A stretch of 5,818 nucleotides of DNA from Xanthobacteraceae bacterium. Lineage in GTDB: Bacteria; Pseudomonadota; Alphaproteobacteria; Rhizobiales; Xanthobacteraceae. Shown here in pieces: positions 1-5,818 of the stretch. The notes under the pieces were generated by a model. It was not told where the DNA came from, searched no databases, and was given only the letters and a program-made list of their open reading frames with translations. The DNA is taken from positions 1 to 5,818 of the forward strand of contig JASHRY010000045.1 of the NCBI GenBank assembly GCA_030037105.1, in the 5' to 3' direction. The stretch's first letter is position 1, and every line of letters starts with the position of its first letter. Both the position numbers and the translations under genes were made by a program.

Positions 1-196
1 GCCCTACAGCCCAGACCTCAATCCGATCGAGCAGGTCTTCGCCAAGCTCAAGACCCTGCTCAGAAAAGCCGACGAGCGAACCGTCGAAACGACCTGGCGA
101 CGTATCGGAACCTTGCTCAACGCATTCCCTCCGCAGGAATGCGCAAACTACTTCCGAAACGCAGGATATGCTTCAGCCTAAGTGAAATGGACTCTA
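1..196 (+). mobile_element. Right end of an IS630-family insertion sequence (partial)
   Basis: The 3' end of an IS630-type element: the transposase tail ends at 181 and is followed by a very short non-coding tail. IS630 elements insert at TA and duplicate it. A TA dinucleotide at 195-196 follows the 182-194 tail, which is the size expected between a transposase stop and an element end. I therefore place the boundary at about 194-196. The left end and its inverted repeat lie outside the window, so the boundary cannot be confirmed by matching the two ends. The element runs towards, and practically abuts, the 3' end of the - strand operon. Confidence 0.6.
2..181 (+). CDS. IS630-family transposase, C-terminal fragment (cut by window edge)
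   Basis: The last 59 residues of a DDE transposase, open to the left edge and ending at TAA 179-181. The visible start, PYSPDLNPIE, is the hallmark of the third catalytic block of IS630/Tc1-mariner-like transposases. The Glu at bases 29-31 is the expected last acidic residue of the DDE/DDD triad that binds the catalytic metal ions. The following region, with KLKTLLRK and ending in NAGYASA, matches the usual C-terminus of IS630 transposases in rhizobia. No internal stop or frameshift is seen in the visible part, so the gene may be intact, but the DNA-binding domain and the first two acidic residues are outside the window. The gene points towards the SDR homologue, with only 12 bases between the two stop codons. 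Confidence 0.9.
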   Translation, partial: PYSPDLNPIEQVFAKLKTLLRKADERTVETTWRRIGTLLNAFPPQECANYFRNAGYASA

Positions 197-1009
197 GCGA
201 TTCTTGTCGCGGAAGCGATCCATCAGCGGCTTGTCCTGGCCGCCGTCGATCTCGATCATGGTGCCGTTGACCATCTGCATCAGCGGTGAGGCCAACATGA
301 CAACCAGATTGGCCACCTCCTCGACCTCGGCAATGCGACCCATGGGAATGGAGGCTGGCGCGAGCGTGTCGGCTTTTTCGTAGGGAATCTTCATGTCGCG
401 TGCCATGGCCTTGACCAGCCCGGTCCAGCGCTCGGTGCGCACCGGGCCGGGATTGACTGCGACGAAGCTGACGCCATTCCTGCCATATTGGCCGGCGAGC
501 GAGAGCGTCAGGTTCTGTCCCGCGGCGTTGGCCGCGCCCGGGCAGATTTCCCAATAGGACGGTTTGACGCCGTCATTGCCGATCAGGTTGACGATACGAC
601 CGCCGCCCTGCTTGACCATGATCGGCAGCACGTAGCGCAGGCACCGCACATAGCCCATGAACTTGAGTTGCAGGCCTTTCTCCCAATCGTCCTCGCTCAG
701 ATGCTCGATCACGCCGCCGGCCGCCGAGCCGGCATTGTTGACCATGATATCGACGCGGCTGAGCGCTTTATGGCCTTTCTCGATGAAAGCCCGCGCGTCG
801 GCGTCCTTGCGCAGATCGGCGGGGATCGGGACAATTTGGCGATTGGTTTCCCGCGCAATCTCTCTGGCTGCGGCTTCCAGCGGTTCCTTCCGGCGCGCGC
901 AAATAGCGATGTCCACGCCTTCTTTGGCCAGCGCCAGCGCAATGCCTCTGCCGATGCCTTCGCTGCCGCCGGTCACCAGCGCGGTCTTGCCTTGAAGCTT
1001 GAGGTCCAT
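194..1009 (-). CDS. Short-chain dehydrogenase/reductase homologue with substituted catalytic tetrad
   Basis: A 271-residue Rossmann-fold protein of normal length for classical SDRs. The start at 1009 (MDLKLQGKTALVTGG) is chosen because it sits 8 bases after a strong GGGGGAG ribosome site and matches the usual SDR N-terminus; an in-frame ATG at 1036 would add nine unlikely residues. Cofactor motifs are intact: TGGSEGIG at residues 13-20, Arg39-Arg40 after strand 2 (suggesting NADP(H)), AD at 64-65, NNAG at 91-94 and NPGPVRTE at 186-193. The catalytic positions are not: by motif spacing, Asn becomes Lys116, Ser becomes Gly144, Tyr becomes Pro157 and Lys becomes Asn161 (block CPGAANAAG). It may bind nucleotide without classical hydride-transfer chemistry, or use other residues; non-canonical SDR subgroups of this sort exist. 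It is the last visible gene of the operon, 54 bases after the molybdenum subunit. Its stop codon lies on the presumed IS630 junction. Confidence 0.9.
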   Translation of the reverse strand: MDLKLQGKTALVTGGSEGIGRGIALALAKEGVDIAICARRKEPLEAAAREIARETNRQIVPIPADLRKDADARAFIEKGHKALSRVDIMVNNAGSAAGGVIEHLSEDDWEKGLQLKFMGYVRCLRYVLPIMVKQGGGRIVNLIGNDGVKPSYWEICPGAANAAGQNLTLSLAGQYGRNGVSFVAVNPGPVRTERWTGLVKAMARDMKIPYEKADTLAPASIPMGRIAEVEEVANLVVMLASPLMQMVNGTMIEIDGGQDKPLMDRFRDKNR

Positions 1010-1017
1010 GCTCGTTG

Positions 1018-1024
1018 CTCCCCC
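1018..1024 (-). promoter_or_regulatory. Ribosome binding site of the SDR homologue
   Basis: GGGGGAG on the - strand, 8 bases before the ATG at 1009. It is the best Shine-Dalgarno match nearby and decides the start in favour of 1009 over the upstream in-frame ATG at 1036. Confidence 0.7.
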
Positions 1025-1063
1025 TACGCGACACAATCGGCTGGCTGATCTACCGCTTATTGA

Positions 1064-3436
1064 CTAGCGGGCGGTATTCGTCCGGTCCAGAGGCTTCGCC
1101 TTGCCGGAACAGTCCTGATATTCGGCCGTCCGCCGTATCAGCCGCTTGAGCCGTTGCGGGGTGATCGGAAGCGCGGTGACGGCGCCAACCATCCCCAGTG
1201 CGTCGTCGATCGCGGCGGCGATCGCCGCTCCCGCCGCGTTGGCGCCGCCCTCTCCCGCCCCCTTCAATCCCATGGGATTGAGCGGGCTCGGCGCGTCTTC
1301 GCAGATGATGACTTCGATCGGCGGTATCTCCCGCGCGGTTGGCATCAGATAATCGGCAAGCGTCACCGACAAGGGTTCGCCGCGCTCGTCGTAGGAAAAT
1401 TCCTCGAGCAGCGTGCCGCCGATCCCTTGCGCGCAGCCGCCGGCGATCTGGCCTTCGATCAGCATCGGATTGACCGCCTTGCCGACGTCGTAGACGACGA
1501 GATAGCGCTCGATGACGACGCCGCCGGTGTCGCGATCGATGCGCGTCACCGCAATATGCGCGCCATAGGGGTAGTTCATGTGATTGGTGCGGAACCAGCC
1601 CTCGGCCGCGAGCCCGGACGCGCGGCCGAAACGCAGATTCGCACCGGACGACAGCGCGCGCGCAATCGCGCCGAGGCCGACGGAGGGACCTGACGAGGCG
1701 TCGGTGCGTACAACCTCGCCCGCCACCACGTCGAGCACGCCCGCGGGCGCCTGCAGCAACTCGGCGGCGACCTCGATCGCCTTGGCGCGGACCGCGGCTG
1801 CCGCGATCCGGGTCGCCTCTCCGGTCATGACCGTGACGCGCGAGGCGAATGCGCCCATTCCGTGCTCGATGCGATCGGTGCGACCGTGTACGACGTGGAC
1901 TTTGCGATAATCGACTCCAAGCGCATCGGCGCAAATTTGTGCGATGGCGGTTTCCATGCCTTGGCCGACAGACGCGGAGCCGCTGACCACCTCCACCATG
2001 CCGTCGCCATCGACGTCGATCTTCACCTGGTCGAACGGACCGAGGCCGCTTTTTTCCACGAACAACGCCAGACCTGCGCCGACGAGCTCGCCGGCGGTGC
2101 GGCGTTGCGCGAGTTTCTCGCGCAACTGCGGCCAATCGATCGCGGCCAGCGCCTTGTCCAAGAGCCCGGCATAGTCGCCGGAATCGAGGACGATCTCGGT
2201 GCCGAGCGTGTCGAGCGGACGCGCGTAGGGCATTTCCTGCTTGGCTATCAGGTTGCGCCGCCGCAGCTCGACGCCATCCACATCCAACCGGTCGGCGATC
2301 GCATCCATGAGCCGCTCGCGCACGAAGGTGCTCTCGAACCGGCCGGGCGCGCGATAGGTCCCGCACGGTGTCTTGTTGGTCAAGCGGATGCGCGCCGCGG
2401 CGCGGTAGGCCGGAACGCGGTAAGGCCCCGGCAGCATCGCCGCGGCGAGGTCGGGCACGGTCGCCGCATGGGTGCGCATATAGGCGCCCTGATCGTAGAA
2501 TATCTCGTCGTCGATCGCGAGGATGCGCCCCTCGCGATCGACGGCGGCACGGACGTGATGGTGCTGCTCGCGCGAATGGTTGGCGGCGATGAGATGCTCG
2601 CGGCGATCCTCGATCCACTTCACCGGCCGGCGCAGGCGCAAGGCCGCGGCGCAGACCAGCAGGTCCTCCGGATAGAGCTCGCCGCGAATGCCAAAGCCGC
2701 CGCCGACATGCCCCTCATAGAGTTGCACCGAGGCCGGCGCGCGTCCAAGCATGCGCGCAATCTGGTCGCGGTTCCAATGCGGCACCTTGGCGGCGCCGTG
2801 CAGCTCGAGCACGTCGCGCGCCGCGTCGTAGCGGGCGATGGCGCCGCGGGTTTCGAGCGGCACGCCGGAATGCCGGCCGATCGACAGCGTCGCCGTAACC
2901 ACGGCGTGGGCGGTGCGGAAGGCCGCCTCGACATCGCCGTAGCCCTTGCGGACGATCGCAGGCTCGGTCGAAAGGCCGGGCTCGAACTCGCCGGGCGCGT
3001 CGTCGGCGCGCAAAATGACCGGCAATTCTTCGATGTCGAGCACGACGAGATCGGCCGCATCCTCGGCGAGGTACGGGTCGTCCGCGAATACGGCGGCGAC
3101 CGGCTCGCCGACGTAGCGCACCTGGCTGGTGGCAAAGAGTCTCTGGCGGTAAGGCTCAAGCTCTGCGATCCGGCTCAGGCGAAAATCGATCGGCGGAATG
3201 TCGGCGATGTCGGCGGCCGTCCACACCGCACGCACGCCCGGTTTTGCCAGCGCCGCGTCGCTGTCGATTGAGCGCAGCCGTCCATGGGCAAGATTCGAGC
3301 GCACGATGCGCATGTGCAATTGCTGCGGGAAAGACACATCGGCGGCAAACAAGCCGCGGCCCGTCAGCAGCGGCCGGTCTTCCAGCCGCGGCAGCGATCG
3401 GCCGACGAATTTTGCCCGCGGCTTCGGCTCGGTCAT
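1064..3436 (-). CDS. Xanthine dehydrogenase-family molybdopterin-binding subunit (CoxL-like, YRAPGR loop)
   Basis: A complete 790-residue large subunit of the xanthine oxidase/CO dehydrogenase family, of usual length. It would hold the molybdopterin cytosine dinucleotide cofactor and oxidise an aldehyde, N-heterocycle or similar substrate using water. In order: an N-terminal hammerhead domain (about 22-135, with VRYVGEPVAAV at 106-116), then the first cofactor domain with GGGFG at 245-249 and the substrate-pocket loop CGTYRAPGR at 358-366, then the second cofactor domain with GQGMETA at 491-497 and GLKGAGEGG at 723-731, where Glu729 is the expected catalytic base. The loop is neither the AYxCSFR of true CO dehydrogenase nor the AYRGAGR of form II enzymes, so CO oxidation is unlikely and the substrate is unknown. 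The start at 3436 (MTEPKPRAKFVGRSL) is preferred, with weak GGGG 6 bases upstream; ATG at 3448 is a possible alternative adding four residues. It follows the iron-sulfur subunit gene by about 31 bases. Confidence 0.92.
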   Translation of the reverse strand: MTEPKPRAKFVGRSLPRLEDRPLLTGRGLFAADVSFPQQLHMRIVRSNLAHGRLRSIDSDAALAKPGVRAVWTAADIADIPPIDFRLSRIAELEPYRQRLFATSQVRYVGEPVAAVFADDPYLAEDAADLVVLDIEELPVILRADDAPGEFEPGLSTEPAIVRKGYGDVEAAFRTAHAVVTATLSIGRHSGVPLETRGAIARYDAARDVLELHGAAKVPHWNRDQIARMLGRAPASVQLYEGHVGGGFGIRGELYPEDLLVCAAALRLRRPVKWIEDRREHLIAANHSREQHHHVRAAVDREGRILAIDDEIFYDQGAYMRTHAATVPDLAAAMLPGPYRVPAYRAAARIRLTNKTPCGTYRAPGRFESTFVRERLMDAIADRLDVDGVELRRRNLIAKQEMPYARPLDTLGTEIVLDSGDYAGLLDKALAAIDWPQLREKLAQRRTAGELVGAGLALFVEKSGLGPFDQVKIDVDGDGMVEVVSGSASVGQGMETAIAQICADALGVDYRKVHVVHGRTDRIEHGMGAFASRVTVMTGEATRIAAAAVRAKAIEVAAELLQAPAGVLDVVAGEVVRTDASSGPSVGLGAIARALSSGANLRFGRASGLAAEGWFRTNHMNYPYGAHIAVTRIDRDTGGVVIERYLVVYDVGKAVNPMLIEGQIAGGCAQGIGGTLLEEFSYDERGEPLSVTLADYLMPTAREIPPIEVIICEDAPSPLNPMGLKGAGEGGANAAGAAIAAAIDDALGMVGAVTALPITPQRLKRLIRRTAEYQDCSGKAKPLDRTNTAR

Positions 3437-3467
3437 CGCTCGCCCCATATGGTCCCGCCGTACATTT

Positions 3468-3947
3468 TCAACGCCGCCGCAGTTCGGCGGCGGCCGCGTG
3501 CGCGGCCTTGACGATGTTCTGATAGCCGGTGCAGCGGCACAAATTGGACGACAGTACGTCAACGAGGTCCTTGTCGCTAATGTCGGGATCGCGCTCCAAC
3601 ACGCCGGTGATCAGCATCAGAAAGCCCGGCGTGCAAAAGCCGCACTGCAGGCCGTGATGCGCCATGAAGGCGCGCTGCAGGGGATTGAGCTCGTCGCCGT
3701 CGGCGAGCCCCTCGACGGTGCGAATTTTCCTGCCGTCGGCCTGCACCGCGAACATCAGGCACGACCGCACCGGCTCGCCGTCGACAAGCACCGTGCACGC
3801 GCCGCAGACGCCGTGCTCGCAGCCGATATGAGTCCCGGTTTGTCCACAATCCTCGCGGATGGCGTCGACCAGCGTGCGGCGCGACTCGACGCGAATGGCA
3901 TACAGGCGCCCGTTGATGGTCAGGGTGATGTCGTGGCGCTCGCTCAT
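3468..3947 (-). CDS. [2Fe-2S] small subunit of a molybdenum hydroxylase (CoxS-like)
   Basis: A 159-residue iron-sulfur protein that relays electrons from the molybdenum centre towards FAD in xanthine-oxidase-family enzymes. The N-terminal plant-ferredoxin-like domain carries Cys43, Cys48, Cys51 (motif GCEHGVCGAC) and Cys63 for the first cluster. The C-terminal helical domain carries Cys102, Cys105 (QCGFCTPG) and Cys137, Cys139 (NLCRCTGY) for the second cluster nearer the cofactor. All eight ligands are present and the length is typical. No signal peptide is seen, so a cytoplasmic enzyme is likely. Its ATG (3947-3945) overlaps the TGA of the upstream large subunit (3946-3944) as ATGA, with GAGAGAG 8 bases before the start, pointing to translational coupling. 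It lies between two different molybdenum subunits and could serve either or both. The FAD subunit is not in the window. Confidence 0.95.
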   Translation of the reverse strand: MSERHDITLTINGRLYAIRVESRRTLVDAIREDCGQTGTHIGCEHGVCGACTVLVDGEPVRSCLMFAVQADGRKIRTVEGLADGDELNPLQRAFMAHHGLQCGFCTPGFLMLITGVLERDPDISDKDLVDVLSSNLCRCTGYQNIVKAAHAAAAELRRR

Positions 3948-5818
3948 GCCGATTGCTCTCTCGCCTGACGCAAGGCCGCGCGGATGCGCTGCGGCGTCGC
4001 CGGGATTTCATTGATCGTCGCGCCGAGGGGCGCGAGCGCGTCGTTGACGGCATTGAGGATCGCGGCCGGCGCGCCAATGGCGCCGCCCTCGCCCAGGCCC
4101 TTGGCCTGGGTGAGGCTCGCTCCATTCAATGTCTGCAGATGCAGAAGCTCGATGGGCGGAATTTCGCGGCTCGTCGGCGGCAGAAAGTCGGCGAGCGTCG
4201 CCGTGAGGATGTTGCCGGTTTCGTCGTACACGATTTCCTCCAACAGCGCATTGCCGATGCCTTGCGCGACGCCGCCGCGAATCTGGCCATCGACGATCAT
4301 CGGATTGACGATGCGGCCGGCGTCCTCGGCCACCAGGAACCTTTCGACGGTCACGCCTCCAGTCTCGGCGTCGACCTCGACGATGCCGGCGTGACAGGCA
4401 TTCGAGAAGGTGCCGGGCGGATCATAGGTCGCGGTCTCGGATATGCCTGGATCGATTTCGCCCTTGAACAGATGCGCTTGATGATAGGCGGCACGCGCCA
4501 GGGTTTCGATCGGCAACGCGCGATCGGTTCCGGCGATCCGCGCGACACCGTCCTTGAGCACGACGTCCTCCGCCGCGGCTTCCAGGAGGCGGCTCGCGAT
4601 CTTGGTAAGCTTGGCGTGCACCTTGCGCGCCGCCAGGACGCTGGCGCCGCCGGCGATGACCAGCGACCGGCTGGCGAACGTGCCCCAGCCATAGGGCGTG
4701 CGGTCGGTGTCGCCGTGGATCACTTTGATGCGGTCGGGCGCAAGGCCGAGCTCGTCGGCGACGAGTTGCGCGAGCGTGGTGCGCAGGCCCTGGCCGTGCG
4801 GACTGGCACCGATCCGCACCTCGACGAAGCCGGAAGGGTCCATTGCGATCTCGACGGTCTCCCATCCCGGCGTGACCCCCATGCCCCGCGCGGCGAAGGC
4901 CGGCGTGCCATAGCCGGTCCGCTCGGAAAACGTCGCCAAGCCGATGCCGAGATAACGCCCCTGCGATCGCGCCCGCTGCTGGCGCTGCCGGAACGCCGGC
5001 AGGTCGAGCGCGGCGGCGGCCATGTCCAGCGTCTGCCGATAGCTTCCCTGGTCGAAGACGAGGCCGGTCGCCGACGTATAGGGAAATGTGTCGATCAGGT
5101 TGCGCCGGCGGATTTCCGCGGGCTCCAGCTTGAATTGCGCGGCCGCGACATCCATCAGCCGCTCCAACGCCATGGTGATCGCCGGCCGCGACACGCCGCG
5201 ATAGGGCGCCATCGGGCAGGTATTGGTGAGCACGCCGCGTGCGCGGCAGGAATAGGCGCGCACATCGTACGGACCGGGCAACTCGGCCATCGCCATCAGC
5301 GGCTCGACCGCGCAGGTCGTCGGATAACAAGAATAGGCGCCGACATTGGCGATCACGTCGGCGGCAAGCGTGACCAGTTTGGCATTGGCATCGAAACCGC
5401 CTTGCAGGTGGATGTATTGGTCGCGGCTATGGAAGGAAGCAACCAGGTTCTCGCGGCGATCCTCCGTCCAGGCGACCGAGCTGCGCAGCTTGCGGGCGAG
5501 CCAGACCAGAAGCACGTATTCGGGTACGAGCGACATTTTCTGCCCGAAGCCGCCGCCGACATCCGGCGCGATAACGCGCAGTTCGCCTTCTGGCATGCCG
5601 ATCAAGTCGGCGATCGCCGTGCGCGTCAGGTGCGGCATCTGCGTGGCGCAGGTCAGCGTGACGCGGCCCGACGTGGCGTCGAAGGCGGCAAAACCGGCGC
5701 GCGCTTCGAGCGGCATCGCGTTCTGCCGCCGCGAACGCGTCTCGACCGCGACCTGCCGATGCGCCGCTCCAAGCGCGGCGGCAAATCCCGGCGTCTCGAT
5801 CTTTCCCTCAACGACGAC
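3944..5818 (-). CDS. Xanthine dehydrogenase-family molybdopterin-binding subunit (CoxL-like, YRGVSR loop), 5' end outside window
   Basis: A second, divergent molybdenum-cofactor subunit. The reading frame stays open to the right edge, so 624 C-terminal residues are visible. Matching it to the neighbouring 790-residue paralogue at PLEAR and GGGFG gives a constant offset of 157 residues, so the hammerhead domain and about 470 bases lie beyond the edge; the ATG at 5716 is internal, not the start. Numbering from the edge, GGGFGQK is at 88-94, the pocket loop APYRGVSRP at 204-212, [10 protein letters not shown] at 339-348 and KGLGEGGA at 573-580, with Glu577 as the expected catalytic base. The loop lacks the Cys of true CO dehydrogenase, so CO oxidation is unlikely and the substrate is unknown. 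Upstream in the visible operon, it overlaps the iron-sulfur subunit gene by four bases, so the two probably form one enzyme. No promoter is visible because the 5' end is missing. Confidence 0.93.
   Translation of the reverse strand, partial: VVVEGKIETPGFAAALGAAHRQVAVETRSRRQNAMPLEARAGFAAFDATSGRVTLTCATQMPHLTRTAIADLIGMPEGELRVIAPDVGGGFGQKMSLVPEYVLLVWLARKLRSSVAWTEDRRENLVASFHSRDQYIHLQGGFDANAKLVTLAADVIANVGAYSCYPTTCAVEPLMAMAELPGPYDVRAYSCRARGVLTNTCPMAPYRGVSRPAITMALERLMDVAAAQFKLEPAEIRRRNLIDTFPYTSATGLVFDQGSYRQTLDMAAAALDLPAFRQRQQRARSQGRYLGIGLATFSERTGYGTPAFAARGMGVTPGWETVEIAMDPSGFVEVRIGASPHGQGLRTTLAQLVADELGLAPDRIKVIHGDTDRTPYGWGTFASRSLVIAGGASVLAARKVHAKLTKIASRLLEAAAEDVVLKDGVARIAGTDRALPIETLARAAYHQAHLFKGEIDPGISETATYDPPGTFSNACHAGIVEVDAETGGVTVERFLVAEDAGRIVNPMIVDGQIRGGVAQGIGNALLEEIVYDETGNILTATLADFLPPTSREIPPIELLHLQTLNGASLTQAKGLGEGGAIGAPAAILNAVNDALAPLGATINEIPATPQRIRAALRQAREQSA
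3956..3962 (-). promoter_or_regulatory. Ribosome binding site of the iron-sulfur subunit inside the upstream gene
   Basis: GAGAGAG on the - strand lies 8 bases before the ATG at 3947 and inside the last codons of the upstream large subunit. With the ATGA overlap it supports the chosen start and coupled translation of the two subunits. Confidence 0.55.

Noticed and set aside
182..193. Transcription terminator between the transposase and the SDR homologue
   Set aside because: Only 12 bases separate the two stop codons and they contain no stem-loop or T-run.
1060..1090. TTGACT at 1060-1065 as a possible -35 box reading rightwards
   Set aside because: No -10-like element follows at the right distance and there is no + strand gene for it to drive. 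It overlaps the stop of the large subunit.
1215..1228. Perfect 14-base palindrome GCGGCGATCGCCGC
   Set aside because: It encodes an Ala/Ile-rich helix of the large subunit. GCGATCGC-type palindromes are common by chance in GC-rich codons for Ala-Ile-Ala, and it is not part of a repeated array.
1050..2618. Open frame of 522 codons on the - strand overlapping the complete large subunit in another frame
   Set aside because: The translation is extremely Arg-rich with no motif, typical of a frame-shifted reading of a GC-rich gene. The overlapping frame carries all cofactor-binding motifs.
1862..3271. Long open frame (469 codons) on the + strand opposite the complete large subunit
   Set aside because: It is a mirror frame of a clearly real molybdenum-subunit gene in GC-rich DNA. 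Its product shows no recognisable domain and is rich in Arg, Ala, Gly and His as expected of an antisense shadow.
3198..3968. Open frame of 256 codons on the + strand opposite the iron-sulfur subunit
   Set aside because: It lies antisense to the small subunit, whose eight cysteine ligands are intact, and has no recognisable domain or ribosome site.
1064..5818. Assignment of the operon as CO dehydrogenase (coxSL)
   Set aside because: Neither large subunit has the AYxCSFR loop that carries the copper-binding Cys of true CO dehydrogenase, so only general family membership is supported.

Overview
This is a GC-rich window that looks like a soil or rhizosphere alphaproteobacterium, most likely Bradyrhizobium or a relative in the Hyphomicrobiales. 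That placement rests on the codon composition, the type of IS630 transposase and the style of the molybdenum hydroxylase genes. It is inference from protein character, not a database match.

Layout from left to right: bases 1-181 hold the C-terminal end of an IS630-type DDE transposase on the + strand, cut by the window edge. Its element appears to end near 194-196. Everything else is on the - strand and reads as one operon, right to left: a molybdopterin-binding large subunit (coxL/xdhA-like, 5' end beyond the right edge, 5818 to 3944), a [2Fe-2S] small subunit (coxS-like, 3947 to 3468), a second complete molybdopterin-binding large subunit (3436 to 1064), and a short-chain dehydrogenase/reductase (SDR) homologue (1009 to 194). 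The first two genes share a 4-base ATGA overlap. The other gaps are about 31 and 54 bases. There is no gene-free stretch over 300 bases, and I see no RNA gene, CRISPR array or convincing terminator.

The three central genes encode parts of xanthine-oxidase-family molybdenum hydroxylases. In this family, oxidation of an aldehyde, N-heterocycle or similar substrate at a molybdopterin cytosine dinucleotide centre passes electrons through two [2Fe-2S] clusters to FAD. The window has two different molybdenum subunits and one iron-sulfur subunit. No FAD (CoxM-like) subunit is present; if there is one it should lie beyond the right edge or elsewhere in the genome. Neither large subunit has the CO dehydrogenase active-site loop, so the substrate is unknown. 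The SDR homologue is probably co-transcribed and could act on a related metabolite, but all four positions of the classical SDR catalytic tetrad are substituted.

The points most worth a second look are the SDR homologue without its tetrad, the insertion-sequence junction that falls on that gene's stop codon, and the two divergent molybdenum subunits around a single small subunit. I did not find evidence of a wholly new system; this looks like an accessory catabolic or oxidative operon trimmed by an insertion sequence.
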